NCBI RefSeq assembly: GCF_900101835.1
Contig: NZ_FNAF01000001.1
Span: 186,001 to 250,000 of the forward strand
Direction of reading: 5' to 3'
DNA length: 64,000 nucleotides
From: Peptococcus niger
GTDB lineage: Bacteria > Bacillota > Peptococcia > Peptococcales > Peptococcaceae
Part shown: in pieces, positions 50,266 to 60,697 of the stretch
Numbering within the stretch: the first letter of the stretch is position 1
Layout: every line of letters begins with the position of its first letter
The notes under the pieces: model-generated
Seen by the model: the letters and a program-made list of their open reading frames with translations, nothing else
The model's database searches: none
Told to the model about the DNA's origin: nothing
Program-made: the position numbers and the translations under genes

Positions 50266-50297
50266 CAAAAAACCGCCCCTGCTGCTGCAAAGGCGGT
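50266..50297 (-). terminator. terminator after the dicarboxylate symporter gene
   Basis: ACCGCC / GGCGGT stem followed by TTTTTTG on minus, 12 bp after the symporter stop. Confidence 0.7.
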
Positions 50298-50308
50298 CAT
50301 GCAACCGG

Positions 50309-51529
50309 TTAAAGCGTTTCCATATTTGATTCCGAATCAGCCGGTGGATTATTGCCACGGCCTGGCACTTTTTTAAAGATACCGGTCACCATCAAGCTGA
50401 TGGCACCATCACCGGTAACATTGCAGGCCGTCCCGAAACTATCCTGCAAGGCAAATATAGACAGCAAAAGGGCCGTTCCGTTATCGTCAAAGCCCAGTAC
50501 AGAGATGACCAGCCCTAGGGAGGCCATCACTGTCCCACCGGGCACCCCGGGGGCCGCAATGGCAAAAATACCCAACAGGAAAACAAAAATCAACATGGTT
50601 GATGTGGACGGCAATTGCCCATAGAGGATCTGCGAAACCGTCATCACAAAGAAGACTTCCGTTAAGACGGAACCGCACAAATGTGTGTTGGCACAAAGTG
50701 GCACCACAAAGTCGCGAATCTGCGGATCCAAAGTTTTAGACTTGCGGGCACAGCGCAATGCCACCGGCAAGGTGGCGGCAGAGCTCATGGTCCCGACAGC
50801 AGTCATATAGGCCGGCGGATAATGCCGAAAGACCTCTTTTGGGTTTGTTTTCGAAAGCATCCCGCCGAGGCCATACAAAAGCGTCAACCAAATGAAGTGC
50901 CCTATAATGACAATGAAAATCACCTTGATAAATACAGGCAATTCATAAATAATGGCGCCTTCATAAGCCAATCCGGCAAATGTGGCTGCGATATAAATCG
51001 GCAAAATATTGATAATTACTTTTTCCACAATCGCCAGAACTATTTGATGGAATTCATCTAGCAAATTTTCCCAGGTTTTAGAGCCGGTCCATAAGACAGC
51101 CAGACCGATGAGCACTGCGGTAATCAAGGCGGTCATCACCGGCATAATCGGATCAATGGACAGCTGAAATAAGGATTCAGGAATTTTCCGCGCAGCCGTC
51201 GTATCATTGGCGATATTCAAATGAGGAATAATCGCCAGCCCGGCAAGAAAGCTCATGAGTGCAGCCCCTACAGAAGAGGCATAGCAAATGGACAAGGTCA
51301 CGGTCAAAATCCGCCCCGCACTTTGCTTTAAAGAGACGATTGCCGGTGTAATAAAGCCTAAAACAATCAACGGAACCATATAACCAATCAGGTCCCCAAT
51401 AATGGCTTTAAGGGTCGAAATCACAACAATGACGGATTCATTCGCAACTGATCCCAGCCCAATCCCGATTAAAATGCCCAACAACAACTTAAACAATAAA
51501 CTGTGTACAAATGATTTTTTCTCTGCCAT
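50309..51529 (-). CDS. dicarboxylate/amino acid:cation symporter (DAACS family)
   Basis: 406-aa membrane protein of the DAACS/SLC1 family with about eight membrane segments and two re-entrant hairpins. Family motifs include the serine-rich TMSSAATLPVALRCA (HP1), the NTHLCGSVLTEV segment (TM7 region) and APGVPGGTVMASLGL (HP2). It probably imports glutamate, aspartate, serine or C4-dicarboxylates with Na+ or H+. ATG at 51529 follows GGTGG; the frame to 51583 is not needed. Monocistronic. Confidence 0.88.
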   Translation of the reverse strand: MAEKKSFVHSLLFKLLLGILIGIGLGSVANESVIVVISTLKAIIGDLIGYMVPLIVLGFITPAIVSLKQSAGRILTVTLSICYASSVGAALMSFLAGLAIIPHLNIANDTTAARKIPESLFQLSIDPIMPVMTALITAVLIGLAVLWTGSKTWENLLDEFHQIVLAIVEKVIINILPIYIAATFAGLAYEGAIIYELPVFIKVIFIVIIGHFIWLTLLYGLGGMLSKTNPKEVFRHYPPAYMTAVGTMSSAATLPVALRCARKSKTLDPQIRDFVVPLCANTHLCGSVLTEVFFVMTVSQILYGQLPSTSTMLIFVFLLGIFAIAAPGVPGGTVMASLGLVISVLGFDDNGTALLLSIFALQDSFGTACNVTGDGAISLMVTGIFKKVPGRGNNPPADSESNMETL

Positions 51530-51705
51530 ACTACCACCTTTCCTAATGCCTGCACCTATCAATCGCCACCTACTATAATGCAAAGCTGAGTAAAATAAAA
51601 GTCTTTAGATCTTCTTAACTCTTTTATGCCTTGTGGCGTATATGATTTTTTTCGAAACAATCTACAAGTTCTGAGACTTAGTCAAGCCGGATAACCTCTT
51701 CCGCA

Positions 51706-51736
51706 TAAAAAAGCCACCACACAAAAATGCGGTGGC
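51706..51736 (-). terminator. terminator after ftsH
   Basis: GCCACC / GGTGGC stem followed by TTTTTT on minus, 25 bp after the ftsH stop. Confidence 0.75.
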
Positions 51737-51761
51737 AGAATAACTTGATGGATTCACTGCC

Positions 51762-53738
51762 TTAATCATTGGACTTGGCTTGATCGGCCGGCCCTTCTGA
51801 GCCCTCTTCCTTTTCTTCCGCCGTCCGATTATCGACAATCCCTTTGCGTTGCAGCTCTTTTTTGCGCTCCAATTCCTCACGATGCGCTTCCTGGGCCTCT
51901 TCCAGTTCCTCAAGAGACCGTCCTTCCAGTAAGCCGTTAAACTCAAAGTTATTGAGGTTTTCTTTTTCTGTCAAGGCTTTGGCAATGATGTCGAGCTCTT
52001 TGCGGTATTGATTCAGCAAGTCATGCGCCTTGGCATGGCATTCATCCATTAACCGCTTGACTTCTTTGTCAATAGAATAGGCAATGGCCTCACTGTAATT
52101 CCGCGAATGACCCAAATCACGACCTAAAAAGACCTGTTCCTGGTCTTCGCCAAAGGCAATGGTGCCGAGTTCATCGCTCATACCCCACCGGGTCACCATT
52201 TGACGAATGGTTTTGCTGGCACGTTCAATGTCGTTGGAAGCGCCTGTAGAAATCTCACCTAGAACGATTTCTTCTGCCACCCGTCCCCCAAGCATCATGG
52301 TGACTTCACTCAGCAAGTGGGTACGGGTCATGTAGTTGCGGTCTTCTTCCGGCAGAGACATGGTGTAGCCGCCAGCATTGCCGCGCGCCACAATAGATAC
52401 CTTATGAATCGGATCACACTCCGGCAAATAATGCCCGATAATCGCATGACCTGCTTCATGATAGGAGACCAAGCGTTGTTCCTTCTCACTGATCTTGGCC
52501 GGATTTTTCTTTTCCGGTCCGGCGATGATGCGTTCAATGGATTGCTCAAACTGTGCATGTCCAATGGTTTTTAAATTTTCCCGGGCCGACAAGAGGGCCG
52601 CTTCATTGACTAAGTTGGCCAAATCAGCGCCTGTAAAGCCCACCGTCTGCTTAGCAATGACGCGCAAGTCGACATCGGCTGCCAAGGGCTTGTTGCGCAC
52701 GTGAACTTTCAAAATTTCTTCACGTCCGCGGACATCAGGACGTCCAACGGTTACCTGACGGTCAAAGCGACCGGGGCGTAAAAGCGCCGGATCCAAAATA
52801 TCCGGACGGTTAGTGGCTGCCAGAATGATAATGCCTTCATTGTCATCAAAGCCATCCATTTCCACTAAAAGTTGGTTTAAGGTTTGCTCCCGTTCATCAT
52901 GTCCGCCGCCAACGCCGGCACCTCTTTGACGCCCGACTGCGTCAATTTCATCGATGAAAATGATACAGGGGCTATTTTTCTTAGCTTGTTCAAACAGGTC
53001 ACGTACACGCGAAGCTCCGACCCCAACAAACATTTCCACAAAATCAGAACCGGAAATGCTGAAAAAAGGTACCCCGGCTTCTCCGGCGACAGCTCTTGCC
53101 AGCAAGGTTTTCCCTGTCCCGGGTGGCCCAAACAATAAAACGCCTTTAGGGATTTTCGCCCCAATTTGGGCATATTTACGCGGATCTTTTAAGAAGCCCA
53201 CCACTTCTGCTAACTCTTCTTTAACCTCGTCAGCGCCGGCCACATCTTTGAATGTGACTTTTTTCTTATCGTCCATTTGCATTTTGGCTTTACTTTTGCC
53301 AAATTGGCTCATTTTGGCGCCGCCACCTTGGCTCTGATTCATAAAGAAGAAGAAGAGGCCCACAAGGAGTAGAACAGGTAAAAGCGTCCCCAAAAGGTTT
53401 AAAATCGGTGAGGGCTGAGGCGTTGCTTCCTGTTTGATTTTAACGCCGTTTTCCATCATGGTTTTTTCCAGCTGCCCTGCATCTTTCGGGATGTTCATCT
53501 TGAAGGTTTTTTTGTTTTTAGTCGTCCCTTCCACTTCCTGATAATTGTCATAGCTGGTGATCGTAATAGACTTGACGTCCCCTTTTTCCGCGCCTTTCAT
53601 GAGCTCGGAATAGTTTTGGTTATAAATGATTTGTTCTGTTTGCTGGGTTTGACCGCTTGTAAAATATTCCAGCAAAGACAGAAACAACAAAAATATCACA
53701 AGATAGATGACAAAACTCTTCCATGCTTTTTTGTTCAT
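51762..53738 (-). CDS. ftsH: ATP-dependent zinc metalloprotease FtsH
   Basis: 658-aa membrane-bound AAA+ protease: N-terminal membrane helix ([18 protein letters not shown]), extracytoplasmic domain, second helix ([18 protein letters not shown]), Walker [16 protein letters not shown], Walker [15 protein letters not shown] region RPGRFDRQV and zinc motif HEAGH (near residue 425). It degrades membrane and regulatory proteins. GAGGAGG lies upstream of the ATG. The gene normally follows tilS-hprT; hprT is absent here. Confidence 0.97.
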   Translation of the reverse strand: MNKKAWKSFVIYLVIFLLFLSLLEYFTSGQTQQTEQIIYNQNYSELMKGAEKGDVKSITITSYDNYQEVEGTTKNKKTFKMNIPKDAGQLEKTMMENGVKIKQEATPQPSPILNLLGTLLPVLLLVGLFFFFMNQSQGGGAKMSQFGKSKAKMQMDDKKKVTFKDVAGADEVKEELAEVVGFLKDPRKYAQIGAKIPKGVLLFGPPGTGKTLLARAVAGEAGVPFFSISGSDFVEMFVGVGASRVRDLFEQAKKNSPCIIFIDEIDAVGRQRGAGVGGGHDEREQTLNQLLVEMDGFDDNEGIIILAATNRPDILDPALLRPGRFDRQVTVGRPDVRGREEILKVHVRNKPLAADVDLRVIAKQTVGFTGADLANLVNEAALLSARENLKTIGHAQFEQSIERIIAGPEKKNPAKISEKEQRLVSYHEAGHAIIGHYLPECDPIHKVSIVARGNAGGYTMSLPEEDRNYMTRTHLLSEVTMMLGGRVAEEIVLGEISTGASNDIERASKTIRQMVTRWGMSDELGTIAFGEDQEQVFLGRDLGHSRNYSEAIAYSIDKEVKRLMDECHAKAHDLLNQYRKELDIIAKALTEKENLNNFEFNGLLEGRSLEELEEAQEAHREELERKKELQRKGIVDNRTAEEKEEGSEGPADQAKSND

Positions 53739-53760
53739 GCACGTCCTCCTCTGTCTGTTT

Positions 53761-55152
53761 TTAGCCCTTGGGTCGATAGGTTTCGTCGTCCAAGAAGGCT
53801 TTTATATAAATACCCTTTTTCACGGTATTTTTACCATATTTTTGTAAATCGCTTTTGGCCAATCCGGGCAACCATAAGGGCTGGTCATCCTCATCGCATA
53901 AAATTGGCCATCGGGCCCGTAACCGGTTGGGGACACTATAGGTCTGAAAAAGCTTTTTTAGTGGCTGATGCCCAATTCCTCTGCGCCAGATAGAGTCCCC
54001 CGGTTGTCGATGGCGCCAGTAGAAGTTTTGTCCATCCTGGACACGATAGGTCCATAAGGACCGTAGGGGCAAGTTGCCGGATAAGACTTCCAGGCGGCCC
54101 GGCCAGTCCGGACAGTTCAAACAGCTCCCGACTTCCGGCTGCCAGCGAAAGGGCTCAAATTTTTTAGGCCGCAACCGCTCATCTGCTAAAATAATGTGTG
54201 CCTTTTCAATATACACCTTAAAACGACCGGCGTCTATTATTTTATCATTTTGTTGGGAATTTAAAAGATCAATATATGTTTTAAGCTGACCCTCGCCAAA
54301 CTGACCCCCGCCAGCTGCCAAGGATTGCCGTAATAAAGTCAAGATTTCTTTTTGCACATAAGGCGCTTGTTGGCGGAGCAATTCTCGCGGAAAACTGATT
54401 TCACCGGCAAGAATAGGTCCTGAAGCCTCCAGTAAGGGCAGAATGACCGTCTCCGCCATGGCAGACCGAATTTCTTCTAAATGCCCCGCCATCTCGTTAA
54501 TATGGTCTACAGCCCCGGTATTAATCTCCGTCAGCACAGGGATGACGTCCTTCCGAATCCGATTACGAGCATAACGCACGTCTGCATTAGATTCATCCAC
54601 AGTATATAGAAGATTCGCTTGCGCACAATAAGCGAGGATATCTTCTTTGTGCGCAAACAGCAGGGGCCGGATAATCTGATGGCTGCGCGCAGGCATGGCA
54701 GCCATTCCTCTTGCACCGGCGCCGCGAATCATATTCAATAAAATGGTCTCAGCACGGTCATCGGCGTGATGGCCCAAGGCCAAAGTCTGTAACCGATAGC
54801 GATCCATGCTTTCCCGATAAAGGTTTTGCCTGGCCAGGCGCCCGGCAGCTTCTTCGCCCAGGCCTTTTTCTAGAGCCAAATGCGCAACATTAATCTTGGC
54901 GCTGATCAGCGGAATATGCTGGGCGCGGCAATAGCCGGCAACCGTCTGCGCTTCAGCATCTGCAGAAGGCCGTAAACTGTGATTTAAATGGGCCGCCATC
55001 AAAAACAGCCCCCAACTTTCACGCATCCGGCAAAGCAAATCGCAGAGGGCCATTGAATCCGGCCCGCCCGATAAGCCGATCAATACCCGGTCGCCATGGG
55101 CCAGCAAGCCCTGCTCTTGAATAAAGTCAACAAAGGCTTTCTGAAACATCAT
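53761..55152 (-). CDS. tilS: tRNA(Ile)-lysidine synthase TilS
   Basis: 463-aa N-type ATP pyrophosphatase. PP-loop [17 protein letters not shown] begins near residue 24; [21 protein letters not shown] and the C-terminal TilS domains follow. It converts C34 of tRNA-Ile2 to lysidine, needed for reading AUA. The ATG overlaps the ppx stop by one base (TGATG). GTG at 55155 and ATG at 55149 are alternatives. Followed by ftsH, the conserved arrangement. Confidence 0.94.
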   Translation of the reverse strand: MMFQKAFVDFIQEQGLLAHGDRVLIGLSGGPDSMALCDLLCRMRESWGLFLMAAHLNHSLRPSADAEAQTVAGYCRAQHIPLISAKINVAHLALEKGLGEEAAGRLARQNLYRESMDRYRLQTLALGHHADDRAETILLNMIRGAGARGMAAMPARSHQIIRPLLFAHKEDILAYCAQANLLYTVDESNADVRYARNRIRKDVIPVLTEINTGAVDHINEMAGHLEEIRSAMAETVILPLLEASGPILAGEISFPRELLRQQAPYVQKEILTLLRQSLAAGGGQFGEGQLKTYIDLLNSQQNDKIIDAGRFKVYIEKAHIILADERLRPKKFEPFRWQPEVGSCLNCPDWPGRLEVLSGNLPLRSLWTYRVQDGQNFYWRHRQPGDSIWRRGIGHQPLKKLFQTYSVPNRLRARWPILCDEDDQPLWLPGLAKSDLQKYGKNTVKKGIYIKAFLDDETYRPKG

Positions 55153-56042
55153 CACTGCTCACTTCCAGCATAGAGGTTACTGAGCAAGATGCCATCAAGG
55201 CCGTCGGTTACGCTAGCTGTATACCCTTCCAGCTGGAAGCTGCTGCAAATCACATCTAAAATAAGCAGTCCAGGTAAAATGGTATCCCGTCTTTCTGCCG
55301 CCAATCCGGGGATGTGCGCCCGTTCAGAAGGCGTCATCGCTGCATATGACTGCATAAAGCTAAGCCAGTCGGAGCGATTAATCCTACTCTTGTGAATCGC
55401 CTCCGGGTCATATGTATCCAAGCCTAAAAGGATGGCCGCCAAGGTCGTCAAGGTTCCCCCAATGCCAATCAAGCGTTTTTCCTTTAAAATGGACGCGGAC
55501 AAGCTTTCTCCTAGGTCTGCTCGAAAGTGTCCAAGGCGGTCCGGATGATCTTTTAAAACCAAGCAGCCATAGGGAAAACTTTTAGATGACCAGCGGTCTT
55601 TATGAAAATAGCTGAGTTCTGTGGAACCGCCGCCGATATCAAGTACAAGCGCCTCAGCTGCGGCGGCATCACTGCCGGCCAGGGCCCCGGTAAAACCGTA
55701 GTAGGCTTCTTCCTGGGGAGATAAGAGCCGTACCGGCACCCCGCACAGCTCTTCAAGCCGGTCCATCAGAAAGCGGCGGTTAGGGGCTTGACGAAGCGCT
55801 GCCGTCGCCGTAACCAGCAAATGCTCCGAACACCGTGGAAGCCTCCCCAGATGGGGCATCAATGATTGCACAGCTTGAAAGGTTCTTAGCATGGCCGGCT
55901 CCGTCAAACTGCCATCAGCAGCCCGCCCTTCCGCCAACCGGCTAAAGGCCAAATACGTCTGCTGGTTGACCAGCTTACCATTTTTAACATCTGCCACAGC
56001 CAGACGAACACTGTTGCTGCCAACATCAAAAACTGCCCGCAT
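55152..56042 (-). CDS. ppx: Ppx/GppA-family phosphatase
   Basis: 296-aa protein of the ASKHA-fold Ppx/GppA family: phosphate loop AVFDVGSNSVRLAVAD at the N-terminus and DIGGGSTELSY near residue 144, with IGIGGTLTTLAAI later. Members hydrolyse inorganic polyphosphate and/or pppGpp. It is the short form without the C-terminal HD domain. It takes the position of spoIIE in the Bacillus yabR-spoIIE-tilS arrangement and is coupled to tilS. Confidence 0.88.
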   Translation of the reverse strand: MRAVFDVGSNSVRLAVADVKNGKLVNQQTYLAFSRLAEGRAADGSLTEPAMLRTFQAVQSLMPHLGRLPRCSEHLLVTATAALRQAPNRRFLMDRLEELCGVPVRLLSPQEEAYYGFTGALAGSDAAAAEALVLDIGGGSTELSYFHKDRWSSKSFPYGCLVLKDHPDRLGHFRADLGESLSASILKEKRLIGIGGTLTTLAAILLGLDTYDPEAIHKSRINRSDWLSFMQSYAAMTPSERAHIPGLAAERRDTILPGLLILDVICSSFQLEGYTASVTDGLDGILLSNLYAGSEQ

Positions 56043-56096
56043 ATTCTCCTCCTATATAAAAACCACCCTTATCCCACTAGATAAAGGTGGTTGATC

Positions 56097-56462
56097 TTAA
56101 TAGCGATTTCCGCTGCGACGTTTGGCGTTCATATTTTTGTTCAGGGATGCCAGTTTCTCATCGCTGTCTTTCATAAAGCGCGAGATTTTATCCTCAAAGC
56201 TGAGCGACGGACGTTGTGGCTTTTTCTTTTCTTTTGCGCGTTTGATGGATAAGCTAATTTTCCCCTTATCATCTGTACTGACGACAAAAACTTTGACAGG
56301 ATCGTCAACTTTCAAAAAATCATTGACATCTTTAACAAAAGTATCTGCGACTTCAGAAATGTGAACCAGTCCGGTTTCACCACTCTCCAGCTTCACAAAT
56401 GCGCCAAAATTGGTAATGCCCGTTACGGTACCCTTAATAATCTGCCCTTTAGCGATGGACAT
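56097..56462 (-). CDS. yabR: S1 domain RNA-binding protein (YabR/general stress protein 13-like)
   Basis: 121-aa protein with one S1 domain (IIKGTVTGITNFGAFVKLES then GLVHISEVAD, residues 8-75) and a basic tail. Such proteins bind ribosomes or mRNA and modulate translation. It stands between divIC and ppx, the yabR position of Bacillus. ATG at 56462 with GGGGAGG further upstream than usual. Confidence 0.88.
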   Translation of the reverse strand: MSIAKGQIIKGTVTGITNFGAFVKLESGETGLVHISEVADTFVKDVNDFLKVDDPVKVFVVSTDDKGKISLSIKRAKEKKKPQRPSLSFEDKISRFMKDSDEKLASLNKNMNAKRRSGNRY

Positions 56463-56539
56463 AGATGGTGCAAGCCTCCCCTTAGTTTAAATTATATGCT
56501 TTAATTCATTATAATGATCCAAAATGAACCTGTCAATAC

Positions 56540-56932
56540 TTAGCCAGTAGGCGCATTGTCTTTTTGGGTAATCAAAACTTCTCCGGGCTTGACCATGCCC
56601 AGTTCTTCCCGCGCCACTTCTTCTACAGCTTCATCCGTTTTCATATACAAGACATTTTCTTTAATATTTTTTTGTTCTTTTAACGCTTCCACGCGGGTTT
56701 CAATCAACTGATTTTCTTGCGCTTTTAAATCAACAATTAAATAACATCCGGTCACAAAAGAAATACTTAAATAAAGAACCAGAAAGGCAAAAACGACATT
56801 ACGCCATCTGAGCCGTTCAAATGCCGTCTTATATGGAGACGCTTCTTTTGCCTGAAAGAAAAAGCGGCGCAATACTTCTATTAAATGTCGATTGAACAAC
56901 AGATTTTCTTGCGGCTTGTCAGCATGGCGCAC
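56540..56932 (-). CDS. divIC: septum formation initiator DivIC/FtsB-like
   Basis: 130-aa bitopic protein: cytosolic basic N-terminus (about 45 residues), one membrane helix (NVVFAFLVLYLSISFVTGCYL), then a periplasm-facing coiled coil (DLKAQENQLIETRVEAL) and the conserved end REELGMVKPGEVLI. It acts with FtsL and DivIB in division. The start is GTG at 56932 with GGGAGGGC upstream. Between rqcP and yabR as in Bacillus, with yabP and yabQ absent. Confidence 0.85.
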   Translation of the reverse strand: MRHADKPQENLLFNRHLIEVLRRFFFQAKEASPYKTAFERLRWRNVVFAFLVLYLSISFVTGCYLIVDLKAQENQLIETRVEALKEQKNIKENVLYMKTDEAVEEVAREELGMVKPGEVLITQKDNAPTG

Positions 56933-56947
56933 CTTATTGCCCTCCCT

Positions 56948-57196
56948 TCAGGATTGATGAATGACCTGATACAATTCATCTGCCTCATTGGCACGAACGG
57001 TTTCACGTAAATCAAGCACTTTAACAGAAAGTGTTTTTTCACCGAAAGAGATTTCCAATCGATCACCGACGGCAACTTCTGTCCCGGCTTTTGCAACCCG
57101 ATCGTTCACACGCACTTTACCGGCGGTACAAATGTCCTTGGCCACCGTGCGGCGTTTGATCAGGCGTGAAACTTTTAAAAACTTATCTAATCGCAT
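56948..57196 (-). CDS. rqcP: RqcP (YabO) S4-domain ribosome quality control protein
   Basis: 82-aa S4 RNA-binding protein: MRLDKFLKVSRLIKRRTVAK, then VRVNDRVAKAGTEVAVGD. RqcP works with RqcH to add alanine tails to nascent chains on stalled 50S subunits. Length and sequence pattern are typical. AAAGGCGG precedes the ATG. Confidence 0.92.
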   Translation of the reverse strand: MRLDKFLKVSRLIKRRTVAKDICTAGKVRVNDRVAKAGTEVAVGDRLEISFGEKTLSVKVLDLRETVRANEADELYQVIHQS

Positions 57197-57229
57197 TCTG
57201 CCGCCTTTCCAGCAATTACACTACTTATT

Positions 57230-57258
57230 TAAAAAGACCTGTCAGTCGTGGACAGGTC
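57230..57258 (-). terminator. terminator after the HU gene
   Basis: Perfect 8-bp arms GACCTGTC / GACAGGTC followed by TTTTT on minus. It separates hup from the rqcP-divIC genes. Confidence 0.8.
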
Positions 57259-57270
57259 CGTCTTTCTCAT

Positions 57271-57549
57271 TTATTTGCCAACAACCGCTTCTTTTAAGGA
57301 TTTACCAGCTTTGAATGCCGGCACTTTGGTAGCCGGAATAACAATCGGCTCTTTGGTTTGCGGATTTTGGCCTTGGCGCTCCTTACGATCACGTACTTCA
57401 AAAGTACCGAACCCGACCAACTGGACTTTTTCACCATCAACAAGTGTTTCCGTGATGGCTTCAAATACGGCGGCCACTGATTTTTCTGCGTCTTTTTTTG
57501 TCAGACCCGATTTCTCAGCGACTTTTGCGACTAATTCGGATTTGTTCAA
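57271..57549 (-). CDS. hup: nucleoid protein HU
   Basis: 92-aa HU/IHF family protein: [40 protein letters not shown] and the minor-groove wedge region ending [14 protein letters not shown]. The start is TTG at 57549 with GGAGGG ahead. Monocistronic-looking, with its own terminator. Lies between spoVB-like and rqcP genes. Confidence 0.97.
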   Translation of the reverse strand: MNKSELVAKVAEKSGLTKKDAEKSVAAVFEAITETLVDGEKVQLVGFGTFEVRDRKERQGQNPQTKEPIVIPATKVPAFKAGKSLKEAVVGK

Positions 57550-57700
57550 GTATAATCCCTCCTCGGATCGGTTACAGGTATTGCAACAATGATTCCATAG
57601 CTTGCTTGCATTTTACCACATTATATTTGCAAAATAAAGCGGAAAAACAGGGAAAATGCCAATTTAAAGCGGTTTTTCGCCATAAAAGCCCCGTATAAAA

Positions 57701-59290
57701 TCATCTTCTTCCCGCCAAACGCTTTTGCAACTTTGGCCCCAGCTTCGGAATCAAGAATAAGGTCTCCGCATCAATCCCCTTAATGATAAACAAGCAAAGG
57801 AAATACCCTAGGCCACCCACCACAATGGCCAGCAAGGTGGTGATCGAAAGGGATATGTGGGGTGTCAATAAATGCTCCACCGCAAGGCAAAGACCACCCA
57901 TGGCTGCGCTGGCCAGGGCAGGCTTAATGAAAATTAACTGCGGATTACACCAGTGCCAACCGACAAAACCGAAGAGCCTGAAGACATTGAGGCAGGCGGC
58001 AAATCCAAAGGAGAAAACGGTGGCATAAGCGGCCCCTCTTGCGCCAAGTTGCACGTTTGCGGCTAAAATCCAGGTTAAAACAAATTTTAAAACCAAGCCG
58101 ATCATCAGGTGATACATGGGGATTAAAACTTTTCCTAAGCCCTGTAAGATACTGGCCGAGCATTGGTACAAGCCAACGACAAGAATGGTAAATGCCAAGG
58201 CTTCTAAAACAGGGCCGGCCTCTGCATCGTTGTATAAAAGCTTCGAAATCCCGGTCGACAGGACCGCCAACCCGGTGGATGCCGGCAGCACAAGGACCAT
58301 GGTCAAACGAATGCCTTGACCGATGTTGTGATACAAGGCTTTTTTATCGTCTCTGGCCAGGGCATCTGCCACTGCCGGCACCAAACTGGCGGCAATCGCA
58401 GTGGTGACAATAAAGGGTAAGTTAATGATGGGCATGGCATAGTTGGACAAATAGCCCAATTGCGCAATAGCGTCCCCATGAAGCATTCCGCCGGCTTCCA
58501 AGCGTCTTGCCACAAGGGATGAGTCAATAAAGCCGGTCATCGGCAAAAGAAGGGCACCGATGGAAATGGGCACCGCATAATAGAGCAACTGCTTCAAAAC
58601 CAGCCGATCTTTATCGGAATCCCGCTTTGGCAAATGCCCCTGTCCAGCAGGCTGGCCATGCAAAAATCGGGCAAAGACAACCGCTAAAAAGAGGAAACCG
58701 CAGACACCGCCAACCATTGACCCAAAACTGGCCCCGGCGACAACAAACTCCACCGGTTTTTGGATCAGTAGAAAGAGCGCCAATAAAATTGTTCCCACGC
58801 GAAAAAATTGCTCCAAGATTTGCGATACCGCAGTCGGTACCATATTCTGCTGTCCTTGGAAAAAGCCGCGAAAAACAGCCATCAAGCAACTGAAAAGCAT
58901 TGCCGGCGCTAAGGCACGCAATGACCAAGTGGCACGTGGTTCGTTAAAGTAAGCGCTGGCAATCCAGGGGGCTGCAAGGTAAAAGAAAATCGCTGCAGCA
59001 GCTCCGATGACTGTCAAAAGGACAAGCGCCACCCGGACAATCCGTAGGCTTTCGCCCTTCTCGGCTCTTTCTTCGCTCATGGCCACCAGTTTGGAAACGG
59101 CCAAGGGAATACCGGCCGTTGACAAGGCAAAAATAATGGAGTAGATGGAGTAGCTCATGCTGTAAATGCCGGCGCCTTCGGCGCCTACCATGCGATTAAA
59201 GGGGACACGGTAGGCGGCCGATAAAAATTTACCCAGGACGCCGGCCAAGGTTAAAATCATCGCACCGCGAAAAAATGTTTTTTTAGCCAT
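57701..59290 (-). CDS. SpoVB/YabM-like MOP-superfamily flippase
   Basis: 529-aa polytopic protein of the polysaccharide transporter/MurJ-SpoVB group with about 14 membrane segments. N-terminal GAMILTLAGVLGKFLSAAYR with VPFNRMVGAEGAGIY is the SpoVB/YabM signature. It probably flips lipid-linked cell wall or envelope precursors. Called after position (yabM lies upstream of yabN/yabO in Bacillus). The start ATG at 59290 has only a weak site (GGAAAA); it is 15 bp after the purA stop. Confidence 0.85.
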   Translation of the reverse strand: MAKKTFFRGAMILTLAGVLGKFLSAAYRVPFNRMVGAEGAGIYSMSYSIYSIIFALSTAGIPLAVSKLVAMSEERAEKGESLRIVRVALVLLTVIGAAAAIFFYLAAPWIASAYFNEPRATWSLRALAPAMLFSCLMAVFRGFFQGQQNMVPTAVSQILEQFFRVGTILLALFLLIQKPVEFVVAGASFGSMVGGVCGFLFLAVVFARFLHGQPAGQGHLPKRDSDKDRLVLKQLLYYAVPISIGALLLPMTGFIDSSLVARRLEAGGMLHGDAIAQLGYLSNYAMPIINLPFIVTTAIAASLVPAVADALARDDKKALYHNIGQGIRLTMVLVLPASTGLAVLSTGISKLLYNDAEAGPVLEALAFTILVVGLYQCSASILQGLGKVLIPMYHLMIGLVLKFVLTWILAANVQLGARGAAYATVFSFGFAACLNVFRLFGFVGWHWCNPQLIFIKPALASAAMGGLCLAVEHLLTPHISLSITTLLAIVVGGLGYFLCLFIIKGIDAETLFLIPKLGPKLQKRLAGRR

Positions 59291-59305
59291 AGTTTTCCGT
59301 TTCGT

Positions 59306-60589
59306 TTAAAAAATAGCCTCACGCACAATCGTTTCTTCGCGTCCGGGTCCAACTGCAACAATTTTTACCGGAATGCCGGCCAAGTCTTCAATGCGTTTCA
59401 CATACGCTTGAGCGGCTTGTGGCAGTTCGGCGAAGGTCCTGCACTTGGAGGTATCTTCTTGCCAACCGGGCATGCTTTCATAAATAGGTTCAACCCGCTG
59501 CAAATCATCAAGTGAGGCAGGGAAATGCTGAATTTCCTTGCCATCCAGCCGGTAGCCGGTAGCAATTTTAACGGTTTCACAGGTGTCCAAGACATCCAGC
59601 TTCATGAGGGCAAGGGCCGTCATCCCCGACAAGCGAACGGCATATTTCACCACGCTCATATCCAGCCAACCGCAGCGACGGGTCCGGCCGGTCACAGTAC
59701 CAAATTCATGGCCACGCGACTGCAGTAAATGACCCACTTCATCTTCCAGTTCTGTTGGGAAGGGGCCGGCACCAACACGTGTTGTATAGGCTTTGACAAT
59801 GCCTAAGACATTTTGAATGCGCCAAGGGGCAACCCCGGCGCCAACAGCTGCACCGCCGGATATGGGGTTTGAAGACGTTACAAAGGGGTAGGTCCCATGG
59901 TCCAAATCCAATAGGGTTCCCTGGGCGCCTTCAAACATGACTTTTTTACCGGCTTCCAGCGCTTCATGTAAAAGCCAGGAGGTATCACAGACCATACCGT
60001 CTAAAAAGGCCGTATCTTCGGTCATTTGCGCCATAACATCTTCAATGTCAAAGGCTTCTTCACCATAAAGGCGGGTCAGCAAATTATTTTTAATGGGCAG
60101 GACTTCCTCGAGCCGGCTTCTAAACCGGTCGCGGTCCAAAAGATCCCCTATACGCAAGCCGATGCGGGCACATTTATCCATATAGCAGGGGCCAATGCCG
60201 TTTTTCGTGGTGCCAATTTTTAAATTGCCTTTTGCCTTTTCTTCACATTCGTCCTGACGAATATGATAGGGCATAATTAAATGGCAGCGATCGCTGATCC
60301 GCAACCGCGAAACGTCAATATGACGCGCCTTCAGGTATTCCATTTCACGACGCAGCACCTGAATATCAACCACGACACCGTTGCCGATAACGCAAGTGGC
60401 ATTTCCGTTGATAATTCCGGAGGGGATCAAGCGCAGCTTAAATTCTTCCCCCTTGACCACTACTGTATGTCCGGCATTATTGCCGCCTTGGTAGCGCACA
60501 ACCAAATCAGCTTCTTCCGCCAAGTAATCCGTTACCTTACCTTTTCCTTCATCGCCCCATTGAGCGCCCAGTAATACCAGTCCCGGCAT
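59306..60589 (-). CDS. purA: adenylosuccinate synthetase
   Basis: 427-aa PurA. GLVLLGAQWGDEGKGKVTDYL is the GTP-binding start with catalytic Asp13-type residue, NNAGHTVV holds the catalytic histidine, and GTTKNGIGPCYMDK and VTGRTRRCGWLD follow. It makes adenylosuccinate from IMP and aspartate in AMP synthesis. ATG at 60589 (MPGLVLLG) follows GAGGTG; a longer frame to 60631 is not favoured. Confidence 0.97.
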   Translation of the reverse strand: MPGLVLLGAQWGDEGKGKVTDYLAEEADLVVRYQGGNNAGHTVVVKGEEFKLRLIPSGIINGNATCVIGNGVVVDIQVLRREMEYLKARHIDVSRLRISDRCHLIMPYHIRQDECEEKAKGNLKIGTTKNGIGPCYMDKCARIGLRIGDLLDRDRFRSRLEEVLPIKNNLLTRLYGEEAFDIEDVMAQMTEDTAFLDGMVCDTSWLLHEALEAGKKVMFEGAQGTLLDLDHGTYPFVTSSNPISGGAAVGAGVAPWRIQNVLGIVKAYTTRVGAGPFPTELEDEVGHLLQSRGHEFGTVTGRTRRCGWLDMSVVKYAVRLSGMTALALMKLDVLDTCETVKIATGYRLDGKEIQHFPASLDDLQRVEPIYESMPGWQEDTSKCRTFAELPQAAQAYVKRIEDLAGIPVKIVAVGPGREETIVREAIF

Positions 60590-60631
60590 ACCCTTCACCT
60601 CATTTATTTGATCATAAGTTCCTGTAAACAC

Positions 60632-60673
60632 AAAAAACTCAAACAGTAGACATTTGATGTGAACTGTTTGAGT
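60632..60673 (-). terminator. terminator of the dnaD-dnaI-barnase-barstar unit
   Basis: Perfect 11-bp arms ACTCAAACAGT / ACTGTTTGAGT with TTTTTTG on minus. It lies between the barstar stop and purA. Confidence 0.85.
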
Positions 60674-60697
60674 AGCGGTTTCCCGTTACACCTTATT

